Source: Bradyrhizobium monzae (GTDB lineage: Bacteria; Pseudomonadota; Alphaproteobacteria; Rhizobiales; Xanthobacteraceae). From it: a stretch of 64,000 bases of DNA. Location of the stretch: the NCBI RefSeq assembly GCF_021458635.1, contig NZ_JAIRDQ010000001.1:682001-746000 (forward strand), given 5' to 3'. Shown in pieces: positions 8,876 to 17,400 of this stretch. The translations under genes and the position numbers were made by a program. Numbering within the stretch: position 1 is the first letter of the stretch; each line of letters opens with the position of its first letter. The notes under the pieces are model-generated. The model was given only the letters and a program-made list of their open reading frames with translations, did no database searches and was not told where the DNA came from.

Positions 8876-8898
8876 CATCATGTCAGAAGCTCAAAAAC

Positions 8899-9882
8899 TC
8901 AAGCCACCAGCTCGGCGAACAGATCCGCATCGACGTTGCCGCCAGAGAGCACGATGACCACGTTCTTGCCGGCGACGTCGAGACGGCCAGCGAGCAGCGC
9001 GGCAAGGCCGACCGCGCCGCCGGGCTCAACCACGAGCTTCAGCTCGCGATAGGCAAAGGCAACAGCCGCGCCGACTTCCTTGTCCGACGCAGTCACGCCG
9101 CGCGCGAGCAGCTTGCTGTTGATCGCAAAGGTCATCTCGCCGGGGATCAGGGCCATCAGCGCATCGCAGATGGTGCGGCCCGCCGGCGGATGCGGCTCGC
9201 GATGGCCTGCGGTCAGCGACAGGCCGTGATCGTCGAAGGCCTCGGGCTCGGCCACCACGATCTGGGCTTGCGGATAGCGCGCCTTCACGGCCGTCGCGAC
9301 GCCCGCGATCAGGCCGCCGCCGGAGGCCGGTGCGACCACGATGTCGGGTGAGAGGCCGAGCGTTGCCATGTCCTCCGCAATCTCGCGGCCGGCCGTGCCC
9401 TGCCCCGCGATCACGAAAGGATCATCATAAGGCCGAACCAGCGTCGCACCGCGCTTCTCGGCGATGCCGCGCGAAATCGCCTCGCGATCGTCGCGGTCGC
9501 GATCATAGAGCACGACCTCGGCGCCATAGGATTTGGTGCGCTCGCGCTTCGACAGCGGTGCGTCCGCCGGCATCACGATGGTCGCCTGCATGTCGAGGAT
9601 CTTGGCCGCCGCCGCCACGCCCTGGGCGTGATTGCCGGAGGAGAACGCGACGACGCCGCCGGCGCGCTTGTCCTGCGGGATCGAGAACACTTTGTTGAAA
9701 GCGCCGCGGAACTTGAAGGAGCCGGTGCGCTGGAGCATCTCCGGCTTCAGGAACACTTTTGCGCCAACGCGCTCGTTGAGCACGGGAAAGGACAGCAAGG
9801 GCGTGCGGACGGCGAAGGGCGCGAGCACGCGCGCTGCGGCATCGATATCGGCAGGGCCGATCGGAAGGGGCTGTTCGGACAT
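8899..9882 (-). CDS. PLP-dependent threonine/serine (hydroxyaspartate) ammonia-lyase
   Basis: This 327-residue fold-type II PLP enzyme has the Schiff-base lysine Lys57 in GSFKFRGA, the AFSSGNHAQG substrate loop and the glycine-rich phosphate loop PASGGGLIAG. It lacks the C-terminal ACT regulatory domain of biosynthetic IlvA, so it is the short catabolic or serine-racemase-like type, which dehydrates Thr, Ser or 3-hydroxyaspartate. It stands alone between a terminator and a divergently read stretch. Which hydroxy-amino acid is preferred cannot be decided from sequence. Confidence 0.85.
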   Translation of the reverse strand: MSEQPLPIGPADIDAAARVLAPFAVRTPLLSFPVLNERVGAKVFLKPEMLQRTGSFKFRGAFNKVFSIPQDKRAGGVVAFSSGNHAQGVAAAAKILDMQATIVMPADAPLSKRERTKSYGAEVVLYDRDRDDREAISRGIAEKRGATLVRPYDDPFVIAGQGTAGREIAEDMATLGLSPDIVVAPASGGGLIAGVATAVKARYPQAQIVVAEPEAFDDHGLSLTAGHREPHPPAGRTICDALMALIPGEMTFAINSKLLARGVTASDKEVGAAVAFAYRELKLVVEPGGAVGLAALLAGRLDVAGKNVVIVLSGGNVDADLFAELVA

Positions 9883-9980
9883 GGGACGATGTTATCGCGT
9901 CGGATGAGGCGCGAGCAAGACACCTCCGCGCGAGGGTTTGGGTACCGGTTCGCGCGAAGAAAACGCGTCAAAACAAGAAA

Positions 9981-11039
9981 CTAGGCGACGAAGCGCGGCT
10001 GTTCCGCCCCAGTCCGGCCGGGCAGCACCGCGCCGACCGCCCGGATACTGTCCACAAAAGCCCTCGCCGAGGCTTCCCAGGTGTAATTGGAGGCGAATTG
10101 GACGCAGGCCTGCCTGGAGATATCGAGCGCGGCGAAGCAGGCGTTGCGCAGGTCATGATCCAGCGCGCCGACCGGCGCATCGCCGAGGACGTCGCGGGGC
10201 CCCTTCACCGGGAAGGCCGCGACCGGCAGGCCGCTCGCCAGTGCCTCGAGCAGGACCAGGCCGAACGTATCGGTCTTGCTCGGAAACACGAAGACATCCG
10301 CCGCCGCATAGATATCGGCCAGCTCCTCACCGTGCTTCTCGCCCAGAAAAATCGCGTCATGATAGGTCTCTTCCAGCGCGTTGCGCGCCGGGCCGTCGCC
10401 GACGATCACCTTGGTGCCGGGCAGATCGAGGTCGAGAAACGCCTCGAGATTCTTCTCCACCGCGACGCGGCCGACCGAGAGGAAGACCGGGGCCGGCAGG
10501 CAGAGGTCGATGGCGCGAGGATGGAACAAATGGGTGTCGACGCCGCGCGGCCACAACACGACATTGTCGAAACCGCGCTCGCCGAGCTCCCGGGCCAGCG
10601 CGGGCGTCGCCGCCATCACGGCGCGGCTTGCGCTGTGGAAACGCCGCAGCGCCCGCCAGATCAGGGATTCCGGAACCGGCACACGAGCGCGGACATATTC
10701 GGGAAAGCGGGTGTGGAAGCTGGTCGTGAACGGCAGCTTGCGCTGCCGGCAATAGCGGCGGACCATCAGGCCGATCGGCCCTTCCGTTGCGATATGGACG
10801 CTGTCGGGCCGCGCTTCCTCGATCAGCTTCGCGATCCGCGCCGGGCGCGGCATCGCGAGCCGCACGTCGCGATAGCTCGGCATCGCGAAGGTACGGAACG
10901 ATTGCGGCGTCAGGAATGTAAACTCGACGCCAAGACCTTCGACGCGAAGCGTCTTGGCCGCGTCAGCGAGCTTGGTCAGCGTCCGAACCACACCGTTGAC
11001 TTGCGGGTGCCAGGCGTCGGTCGCGACCAGGATGCGCAT
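9981..11039 (-). CDS. Glycosyltransferase family 4 protein (GT-B)
   Basis: This 352-residue GT-B glycosyltransferase has an N-terminal acceptor domain starting MRILVATDAWHPQVNGVVRT, typical of MgtA/GT4 lipid glycosyltransferases. The nucleotide-sugar domain has LSVGRVAVEKNLEAF and the EX7E motif in DTFGLVLLEALASGLPV. Its ATG overlaps the TGA of the preceding phosphoesterase (TGATG), so the two are almost certainly co-translated. Family relatives transfer mannose, glucose or glucuronate to diacylglycerol or other lipids. Here the partner suggests a glycolipid or lipid A-related acceptor, which is inference. Confidence 0.85.
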   Translation of the reverse strand: MRILVATDAWHPQVNGVVRTLTKLADAAKTLRVEGLGVEFTFLTPQSFRTFAMPSYRDVRLAMPRPARIAKLIEEARPDSVHIATEGPIGLMVRRYCRQRKLPFTTSFHTRFPEYVRARVPVPESLIWRALRRFHSASRAVMAATPALARELGERGFDNVVLWPRGVDTHLFHPRAIDLCLPAPVFLSVGRVAVEKNLEAFLDLDLPGTKVIVGDGPARNALEETYHDAIFLGEKHGEELADIYAAADVFVFPSKTDTFGLVLLEALASGLPVAAFPVKGPRDVLGDAPVGALDHDLRNACFAALDISRQACVQFASNYTWEASARAFVDSIRAVGAVLPGRTGAEQPRFVA

Positions 11040-11836
11040 CAGGCCGCCCTTGCTGCCACCTGCGGTACGGCTGCAGGCTTTTGCGCATGATCCGCCCAGG
11101 TGATGATCTCGAAACGACCGTCATCGTGCTCGACGAGCGCAGTGCAGCTCTCGACCCAGTCGCCGCAATTCATGTAGCGGATGCCGTTCTCGTCGCGGAT
11201 CACGGCGTAGTGGATGTGGCCGCAGATCACGCCGTCGGCGTCATGGCGTCGTGCTTCGGCGGAGAGCGCCTGCTCGAACGCGCCGATATAGTTGACCGCG
11301 TTCTTGACCTTCTGCTTGGCCCATTGCGACAGCGACCAATAAGGCACCTTGAACATGCGCCGGAAGAAGTTGACGAAGCGATTCATCTGGATCGCGAAGT
11401 CGTAGGCCTTGTCGCCGAGATGGGCGAGCCAGCGCGCGTTCTGCACCACGAGGTCGAAGATGTCGCCGTGGATGACGAGATAACGCTTGCCGTCGGCGCC
11501 GGTGTGGACGGTGTTCTCGACAACGTCGATGCCGCCGAAATGCGTGCCGTAATAGTTGCGCAGGAACTCGTCGTGATTGCCGGGCACGTAGATGATCTTG
11601 GCGCCCTTGCGCGCCTTGCGCAGCAGCTTCTGCACCAGATCGTTATGCGATTGCGGCCAGTGCCAGCTGGATTTCAGCGCCCAGCCGTCCACGATGTCGC
11701 CGACGAGATAGATGGTGTCGGCATCGTGGTAGCGCAGGAAGTCCAGCAAAAGGTCGGCTTGCGAGCCGCGGGCTCCGAGATGAACATCGGAGATGAACAA
11801 GGTGCGAAAGCGCCTTTCAGGGCTCTCGTCACTCAT
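11039..11836 (-). CDS. LpxH-like UDP-2,3-diacylglucosamine diphosphatase-family phosphoesterase
   Basis: The product is a 265-residue metallophosphoesterase with all calcineurin-like motifs: FISDVHLGARG (DxH), LVGDIVDGW (GD), VPGNHDEF (GNHD), LVIHGDIFD and ICGHIHYA (GHxH). LpxH hydrolyses UDP-diacylglucosamine to lipid X, but many members of this alphaproteobacterial branch lie outside the lpx genes and may act on other lipid pyrophosphates. ATG 11836 is chosen because GGGAAG lies 7 bases before it; another in-frame ATG is at 11851. It is coupled to the GT4 gene through a TGATG overlap. Confidence 0.8.
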   Translation of the reverse strand: MSDESPERRFRTLFISDVHLGARGSQADLLLDFLRYHDADTIYLVGDIVDGWALKSSWHWPQSHNDLVQKLLRKARKGAKIIYVPGNHDEFLRNYYGTHFGGIDVVENTVHTGADGKRYLVIHGDIFDLVVQNARWLAHLGDKAYDFAIQMNRFVNFFRRMFKVPYWSLSQWAKQKVKNAVNYIGAFEQALSAEARRHDADGVICGHIHYAVIRDENGIRYMNCGDWVESCTALVEHDDGRFEIITWADHAQKPAAVPQVAARAA

Positions 11837-12068
11837 ATCGTAACTTCCCATGCGACAGCCTGTAACAATGTCCCGTGACAGGGGGATGACCAATTGAACC
11901 TTTGAGGCACCCTCAGATACGAATCAAACCTCGCCTCGCCCTCCCCGCGAATATCAGTCGCATGCGACAATCAGGCGACATGAGGCGGCATTGGTCGTCC
12001 GCAAAAGCGGGGAACACCAGGGTCTCACCGGTTAACGGCGGTGAGCTGCACGCAGCTCGAAGCCCGCG

Positions 12069-12869
12069 TCAGTAAAACCTGTGGAAATGATGGATCGGTC
12101 CGTGGCCGTGACCGACGCTGAAGCGGTCGGCTGCCGCGATCGCCGCGCTGATCCAGCTCTTGGCGTTGCGCACGGCCGTCTCGAGATCCTCGCCCTTGGC
12201 GAGGCCCGCCGCAACCGCCGAGGACAGCGAGCAGCCGGTGCCGTGGGTGTTGCGGGTGACGACACGCGACGCGGCAAGCGCGATCGTTTTGTCGGCGCTG
12301 ACGAGATAGTCGATGCTCTCACGGCCTTCGCCGTGGCCGCCCTTGATCAGCACCGCGCGGCAGCCGAGCCCGAGCAGACGACGCCCCTGGCTTTCGATCT
12401 CGGCCTCGCTTCGCGCGATCGGCTCGTCCAGCAGCGCAGCCGCCTCCGGCAGGTTGGGCGTGATCACCGACGCGAGGCGCATCAGCTTGGTGCGCAACGC
12501 CTCGACAGCTTCCGCGGCCAGCAGGCGATCCCCCGAGGTTGCGACCATCACGGGATCGAGCACGATATGACGAGGCTTCCAGCGCGCCAGCGCCGAGCCG
12601 ATCGCATCGATGCTCTCGGCTTGCGCCACCATGCCGATCTTCACCGCGCCGACATCGAGATCGGAGAACACCGCATCAATCTGCGCAGTGACGAACGCGG
12701 CGGGTACGGCATGAATACCGGTGACGCCCTTGGTGTTCTGCGCCGTCAACGCCGTGATTGCGGATGCGCCATAGACGCCAAGCGCGGCAAAGGTCTTCAG
12801 GTCGGCCTGAATGCCGGCGCCGCCGCTCGAATCCGAGCCGGCAATGGTGAGCGCCACCGGTGTCGTCAT
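12069..12869 (-). CDS. thiD: Hydroxymethylpyrimidine/phosphomethylpyrimidine kinase
   Basis: This 266-residue ribokinase-fold enzyme has AGSDSSGGAGIQADLKT at the N-terminus, the substrate segment GVYGASAITALTAQNT, LDPVMVATSGD and the anion-hole/catalytic motif NTHGTGCSLSSA. ThiD phosphorylates HMP and HMP-P to HMP-PP for thiamine synthesis. The start MTTPVALTIAGSD at 12869 matches the family N-terminus. It is monocistronic here and diverges from the hybrid kinase gene. No thi-box riboswitch sequence was recognised upstream. Confidence 0.92.
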   Translation of the reverse strand: MTTPVALTIAGSDSSGGAGIQADLKTFAALGVYGASAITALTAQNTKGVTGIHAVPAAFVTAQIDAVFSDLDVGAVKIGMVAQAESIDAIGSALARWKPRHIVLDPVMVATSGDRLLAAEAVEALRTKLMRLASVITPNLPEAAALLDEPIARSEAEIESQGRRLLGLGCRAVLIKGGHGEGRESIDYLVSADKTIALAASRVVTRNTHGTGCSLSSAVAAGLAKGEDLETAVRNAKSWISAAIAAADRFSVGHGHGPIHHFHRFY

Positions 12870-13175
12870 CGCGGGATACACTTGCTTGAAGAAATCTTCG
12901 CCATAGCCTGTCCTAGCGCGCCCCCGGAGCCCCAGCAAGCTGGCCCTGCCGCCGTGGCGCTGATTCGCGACACCGCCGGGCGCGCAGCGGCGAATCACGG
13001 TTGCGCCGCCGCATGGCATTGTCGTCCCGAAAGCGTGCACATCCCCGAAAAATACAACCACGGCATAGCCCGGCCTTGGCGCCCGTGCGTGCGAGTGACA
13101 CGTTAGCTGGTGGATTCGTCCAGCGACGCCAAATTGCGGGCCCTTCTCGGCCCGCAACCCTCTCGGGAAGAAATC
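12870..13175. other. Divergent intergenic region between thiD and the hybrid kinase
   Basis: This 306-base stretch has no convincing gene. It contains an inverted repeat, TGATTCGC (12961-12968) and GCGAATCA (12990-12997), within GC-rich sequence. It must hold the promoters of both divergent genes, but no clear -35/-10 pair or riboswitch was recognised. Confidence 0.4.
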
Positions 13176-15155
13176 ATGTGGGCCTTTTTTGAACGTCTCC
13201 TCGATTCGTCGATGCTTTCGCCGCACGGCATCTGCCTGTTGTGGGAGCCCGAGCTGATCTGGCTCCACGTCGCCTCCGACGCCATCATCGCCGCGGCCTA
13301 TTTCTCGATCCCGTTCGCTCTCACCATTCTGGTCACCAAGCGGCGCGACCTTCAATTCGGTTGGGTCTACTGGGCGTTCGCGGTCTTCATCATGGCCTGC
13401 GGCCTGACCCACCTGCTGTCGATCTACACGCTCTGGGTCCCGATCTACGGCATCGAGGGCATCGTCAAGGCGGTCACGGCTGCGGCCTCCATTTTCACCG
13501 CCGGTGCACTTTGGCCCCTGCTGCCGAAGATCCTGACGATTCCCTCCCCGTTCGAGTTGCAGAAGGTTCAGGCCGCGCTGGAAGAGGAGGAGATCAAGAG
13601 CCGGGATGCGACGCTGTTGCTCAAACAAGTCGGCGACGCCCAGCGCGCGATGCGCGAGAGCATGACGCGCCTCACCGCCGTGGTCGAGACAGCGGTGGAC
13701 GGCGTCATCCTGTTCGATGCGCAAGCCCGCATTCTGCTGTTCAACCCCGCCTGCGAACGGTTGTTCGGCTATCGCGCCGACGAGGTCATGAATATCGACA
13801 TCGGTATGCTGATGGCCGACGAGAAGAAGCTCCCATCCACCGGTCATGCGCGGCGTTTCGCAACCGGGGAAGCCGCCGGCCTGCGCAAGGACGGATCGAC
13901 CTTCCCGATGAACCTTTCGGTAGGCCAGGCCTGGCAGGATGGCGAGCTGATCTACGTCGGTATCGTTCACGACCTGACCAGGCGCAAGCTGACCGAGCAG
14001 CAGCTCCAGCAGGCGCAGAAGATGGAGACGGTCGGCCAGCTCTCCGGCGGCATCGCCCATGACTTCAACAATCTCCTCACTGTCATCATCGGCAACGCCG
14101 AGCTTCTCAGCGAACAGCTCAAGGCGCAGCCCAATTTGCGACAATTTGCCGACGACATCTGCGAGTCCGGCGAACGCGGCGCGGAGCTGACGCAGCGACT
14201 TCTGGCATTCAGCCGCCGCCAATTGCTCCAGCCAAAGGCGATCGATTGCCGCGAGCTGCTGGCGTCCATGCTCAAGTTGCTCAAGCGCACGTTGCGCGAA
14301 AATATCGAGATCAAGACTGCGTTCGGCCCTGGCACCATCGAGGCCTTTGCCGACCGCGCCCAGCTCGAATCCGCCGTGCTGAACCTTGCGCTCAACGCGC
14401 AGGACGCGATGCCATCCGGCGGCCATCTGACGCTGAGCACCGAGTTCGCCGCAATCGACGAGGACTATCGCGCCCTGCATCCGGAAGTGGCATCCGGCAC
14501 CTACGCGCTGATTTCCGTCACCGACGATGGCGAAGGCATGACGCCCGAGGTCATCGAGCACGCCTTCGAGCCGTTCTTTACCACCAAGGAGGTCGGCAAG
14601 GGGTCAGGGCTCGGACTGAGCATGGTCTATGGCTTCGCAAAACAATCCGACGGCCATGTCTCGATCTACAGCGAACAGGGCCTGGGGACGACGGTCCGGA
14701 TCTACCTGCCGCGCGTCGGCGGCGGACAATCGCCGGCCGACGTGCTGGACAGCGATGACACCGCGCCGCGCGGCCACGAGACCATCCTGATTGCCGAAGA
14801 CGATCCGTTCGTGCGCTCCTCGGTGATCCTCCGGGTGGAAGCGCTCGGCTATCGCGTCGTCGCCGCCGTGAATGGACAGGAGGCCCTGCAGCGGTTGCGC
14901 GCCGATCCCGGCATTGACATGCTGTTCACCGATATCGTCATGCCCGGCGGGATGAGCGGCTGGGAGCTCGCGGACCAGGCGCGGCGGATTCGGCCGGGCC
15001 TGCCGGTCCTGTTCACCTCGGGCTATGCGCTGGAGACCCTGGTCGAGCAGGGCCGTGCGCAGGCGAAAGCAGTGGTCCTGACCAAACCCTATCGCAAGGC
15101 CGAGCTGGCCCAGCGCCTCAGGGACGCCTTCGCCGCAGCGACGGCGATTTCGTAG
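13176..15155 (+). CDS. Hybrid histidine kinase with ETR1-like ethylene-binding membrane domain
   Basis: The 659-residue product has in order: three membrane helices (about residues 27-115), a PAS domain (about 165-275), a HisKA/HATPase core (His295 in GGIAHDFNN, N-box LNLALNAQDAMP, G-box GKGSGLGLS) and a C-terminal receiver (about 535-650, phospho-acceptor Asp586 in LFTDIVMPGG). The membrane domain matches the plant ethylene receptor ETR1: Asp35, Tyr42, Pro46, Ile72, Cys75 and His79 equal ETR1 Asp25, Tyr32, Pro36, Ile62, Cys65 and His69 at a constant offset of ten. The Cys4/Cys6 disulfide of plant receptors is absent. ATG 13176 is chosen for its GGGAAG site 5 bases upstream. No output regulator is adjacent. 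It may sense ethylene through Cu(I). Confidence 0.9.
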   Translation: MWAFFERLLDSSMLSPHGICLLWEPELIWLHVASDAIIAAAYFSIPFALTILVTKRRDLQFGWVYWAFAVFIMACGLTHLLSIYTLWVPIYGIEGIVKAVTAAASIFTAGALWPLLPKILTIPSPFELQKVQAALEEEEIKSRDATLLLKQVGDAQRAMRESMTRLTAVVETAVDGVILFDAQARILLFNPACERLFGYRADEVMNIDIGMLMADEKKLPSTGHARRFATGEAAGLRKDGSTFPMNLSVGQAWQDGELIYVGIVHDLTRRKLTEQQLQQAQKMETVGQLSGGIAHDFNNLLTVIIGNAELLSEQLKAQPNLRQFADDICESGERGAELTQRLLAFSRRQLLQPKAIDCRELLASMLKLLKRTLRENIEIKTAFGPGTIEAFADRAQLESAVLNLALNAQDAMPSGGHLTLSTEFAAIDEDYRALHPEVASGTYALISVTDDGEGMTPEVIEHAFEPFFTTKEVGKGSGLGLSMVYGFAKQSDGHVSIYSEQGLGTTVRIYLPRVGGGQSPADVLDSDDTAPRGHETILIAEDDPFVRSSVILRVEALGYRVVAAVNGQEALQRLRADPGIDMLFTDIVMPGGMSGWELADQARRIRPGLPVLFTSGYALETLVEQGRAQAKAVVLTKPYRKAELAQRLRDAFAAATAIS

Positions 15156-15270
15156 GGCAAAACCGGCATTTGCCCGCGGGCGGCTTATCCCCGGAGACAG
15201 CAAGTCCGCTTGCTAAATCCGGTCGGTTTTGGCCTATTAGCCGGCAAGATATGCTTTCGGAGTGACTGCA

Positions 15271-15516
15271 ATGGTTCCTTTCTTCGTCCAGATCAAATGC
15301 AAGCTTGGCCAGTCCTATACGGTCGCCAATGCGCTTGCCGAAGCCGAGATCGCCTCCGAGATCTACTCCACGGCCGGCCATTACGATTTGCTGGTGAAGT
15401 TCTATGTCGATAACGACACCGACATCGGCCACTTCATCAACGAGAAGGTGCAGGTGCTGCCCGGCATCCAGGACACGCTCACCATCATCACCTTCAAGGC
15501 GTTTGGCGCCAAATAG
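15271..15516 (+). CDS. Stand-alone Lrp/AsnC ligand-binding (RAM) domain protein
   Basis: The 81 residues correspond to the C-terminal RAM effector domain of Lrp/AsnC regulators (beta-alpha-beta-beta-alpha-beta fold, IYSTAGHYDLLVKFYVD, then LPGIQDTLTIITFKAF), with no DNA-binding helix-turn-helix. Such stand-alone domains oligomerise and bind amino acids. They may modulate full-length Lrp proteins. GGAG lies 8 bases before ATG 15271. It follows the hybrid kinase by 115 bases in the same direction, but co-transcription is not certain. Confidence 0.8.
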   Translation: MVPFFVQIKCKLGQSYTVANALAEAEIASEIYSTAGHYDLLVKFYVDNDTDIGHFINEKVQVLPGIQDTLTIITFKAFGAK

Positions 15517-15561
15517 CAGGCGCGATTGGCGCAAGCCGCGATGTTGCGCAGTTGGCCTGAT

Positions 15562-16500
15562 TCAGCCGCCACCTTCCTTGCGTTTGGGCGGCGTCGGGCC
15601 GTCGATCGGCGGCAGCGACTTCAGATAGGCGGCCATCGCGGCGCGATCCTCTGGCGTCAACTGCGCGAGGTTCTTGATCACCGGCCGCATCGAGCCCGAC
15701 GCGCTGTCGCCTTCGGGCATGTCGCCGGTCTCCAGGAAGTCGGCAATATCCTTCTCACTCCAGCCGCCAAGACCCTTCTGCGTGATGTTCGGCACCCAGC
15801 CCTCGCCTTCGGGATTGGGACCGCCGGCGAAGCGCTCGCCCCGGTTGATCCCACCGAGGGCGTTGCGCGGACTGTGGCATTCGGCGCAATGGCCAAAGCC
15901 GTTCACGAGATAGGCGCCGCGATTCCATTGCGCGGAACGCGTTGCATCCGGCATCAACGGCCTGACATTCATGAACAGCAATTTCCAGATGCCGACATTG
16001 CGGCGGATGTTGAACGGAAACGGCACATCGTGGTCGCGCACCCGGCCCGACACCGGCGGCAGCGTTTTCAGATATGCAAAGAGATCGCGGACGTCGTCGA
16101 CTTTCGCAATGTGATAGGACGTGTAGGGAAACGCCGGGAAGTAGTGCGCGCCTTCGGGCGAGATGCCGCGCATCACGGCGTTGACGAAATCGGCCTCGCT
16201 CCAGCGGCCGATGCCGTAGGTCGGGTCGGGGGAAATGTTCGGGACATAGAACGTGCCGAACGGCGACCCCAGCGCCAGGCCGCCGCCGAGCCGCAGGCGG
16301 TCGGGCTGGTTGGGCACCGCATGGCAGGACGAGCAGCCGCCGGCGTTGAACAGCTCCTGCCCGTTGGCGAGATCAGGCCCGCGCGTCGGCGCCGGCAAGG
16401 CCAGAGCGGTCGGCGCGCTCAGCCACCAGTAGACGGCAAAGGCTGCGACGGCAGCAATCAAAATGACATAAATTGTTCGTCGCAGCATTGAGGATCCCAT
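15562..16500 (-). CDS. Membrane-anchored diheme cytochrome c
   Basis: This 312-residue protein has an uncleaved signal anchor (residues 6-27) and two class I cytochrome c domains with heme motifs CSSCH (56-60) and CAECH (205-209). The organisation resembles the cytochrome subunits of membrane alcohol, aldehyde or gluconate dehydrogenases, which pass electrons from periplasmic quinoprotein or flavoprotein dehydrogenases. No dehydrogenase partner is adjacent. An alternative start is ATG 16488 (MLRRTIYV). It reads away from the CHRD gene. Confidence 0.87.
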   Translation of the reverse strand: MGSSMLRRTIYVILIAAVAAFAVYWWLSAPTALALPAPTRGPDLANGQELFNAGGCSSCHAVPNQPDRLRLGGGLALGSPFGTFYVPNISPDPTYGIGRWSEADFVNAVMRGISPEGAHYFPAFPYTSYHIAKVDDVRDLFAYLKTLPPVSGRVRDHDVPFPFNIRRNVGIWKLLFMNVRPLMPDATRSAQWNRGAYLVNGFGHCAECHSPRNALGGINRGERFAGGPNPEGEGWVPNITQKGLGGWSEKDIADFLETGDMPEGDSASGSMRPVIKNLAQLTPEDRAAMAAYLKSLPPIDGPTPPKRKEGGG

Positions 16501-16641
16501 GGGGCTTTCGCGAATTTACGGATCATCCCGCAGCCGCTCCAGCCACGAATAATTTAGATGGTTTGATCGGAATCCGGGAATAAAGTCGGAACCGCACTGT
16601 TTGCAAGTTGACAGCAATCAGGCGTCAACAGGGAGAGACCC

Positions 16642-17061
16642 ATGAACAAAGCGCTTTTTGCCACGCTGGCGCTCGGAGCCGCCGTCGCATTCGCCGGCTC
16701 GGCCAGCGCGGAGAAACTGAAGGCGACGCTGGACGGCAAGTCAGAGGTGCCCGCTAACGCCAGCAGCGGCACCGGCACGGCGGATCTCGACTATGACGCC
16801 GCCACCAAGAAGCTATCCTGGAAGCTGACCTATTCCGGCCTCTCCGGCCCCGCCACTGCCGCTCATTTCCATGGCCCCGCCGAGACCGGCAAGAATGCCG
16901 GTGTCGCGGTGCCGATCCCGGGTGCTGCCAACAGCCCGGCTGAGGGCTCGGCGACGTTGACCGACGCGCAGGCCGCCGATCTCCTCGCCGGCAAGCTCTA
17001 TGTCAACATTCACACCGCGGCCAACCCGGGTGGCGAAATCCGCGGCCAGGTGACCAAGTAA
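16642..17061 (+). CDS. Secreted CHRD-domain protein
   Basis: The 139-residue product has a clear signal peptide (ending GSASA, residues 1-23) and a single CHRD domain: KATLDGKSEVPANASSGTG, then HFHGPAETGKNAGVAVPI and NIHTAANPGGEIRGQ. CHRD domains were first seen in chordin and are common in bacterial periplasmic proteins; their biochemical role is unknown, though conserved His residues hint at metal binding. GGGAGAG lies before the ATG and a good terminator follows, so this is probably a single-gene transcript. Confidence 0.88.
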   Translation: MNKALFATLALGAAVAFAGSASAEKLKATLDGKSEVPANASSGTGTADLDYDAATKKLSWKLTYSGLSGPATAAHFHGPAETGKNAGVAVPIPGAANSPAEGSATLTDAQAADLLAGKLYVNIHTAANPGGEIRGQVTK

Positions 17062-17084
17062 GTTTTATAGCAATTTTTTCCGCG

Positions 17085-17115
17085 AAGGCCGGGCGCAGGA
17101 GCGTCCGGCCTTTTT
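17085..17115 (+). terminator. Intrinsic terminator after the CHRD gene
   Basis: The stem AAGGCCGGGCGC (17085-17096) pairs with GCGTCCGGCCTT (17101-17112), with one G-T pair and an AGGA loop, and is followed by T17111-17115. Confidence 0.8.
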
Positions 17116-17133
17116 GATTCCGGGCAGCGCGCG

Positions 17134-17400
17134 TCAGGCGGGACGCTTGCGCACCGCGATCTGGTGGCTCCCGAGGATCACCTCGGCATCGTCGTGCGAG
17201 GCGAGAAATGTGTCGACAGCGGGCGTCACGCGCTCCGCGTCGGGATTGTCCGGCTTCCAGGTGTCGTCGTCCATCAGCATCACGCCGCCCTCGCGCAGCA
17301 CGCGCCAGGCACCGAGACAGTCGATCATCACGTCGTCGCGCTGATGGCTACCGTCGATCTGACGCTCTATGATCGTCTCCAGAGCAACGAGGCGCAACAT
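17134..17400 (-). pseudogene. 3' remnant of a class I SAM methyltransferase (Methyltransf_24-like)
   Basis: The last ~75 codons match the C-terminal half of Methyltransf_24 enzymes: IDGSHQRDDVMIDCLGAWRVL, REGGVMLMDDDTW and a final beta strand GSHQIAVRKR. The part that should carry the SAM-binding Rossmann motif I is missing. Upstream codons do not continue the family and are covered by the divergent secreted-protein gene, whose start (17399) lies across the break. It is read as a truncated, probably non-functional remnant. A small independent protein is possible but less likely. Confidence 0.6.

Noticed and set aside
12870..13100. TPP riboswitch upstream of thiD
   Set aside because: The thi-box sequence (CTGAGA with its partner stems) was not found on the minus strand.
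13110..13175. GTG start of the hybrid kinase at 13110
   Set aside because: ATG 13176 has a good GGGAAG site 5 bases upstream and gives an N-terminus matching ethylene-receptor domains.
12870..14561. N-terminal extension of thiD giving 830 residues
   Set aside because: The extra part is antisense to the hybrid histidine kinase. ThiD starts at its conserved N-terminus at 12869.
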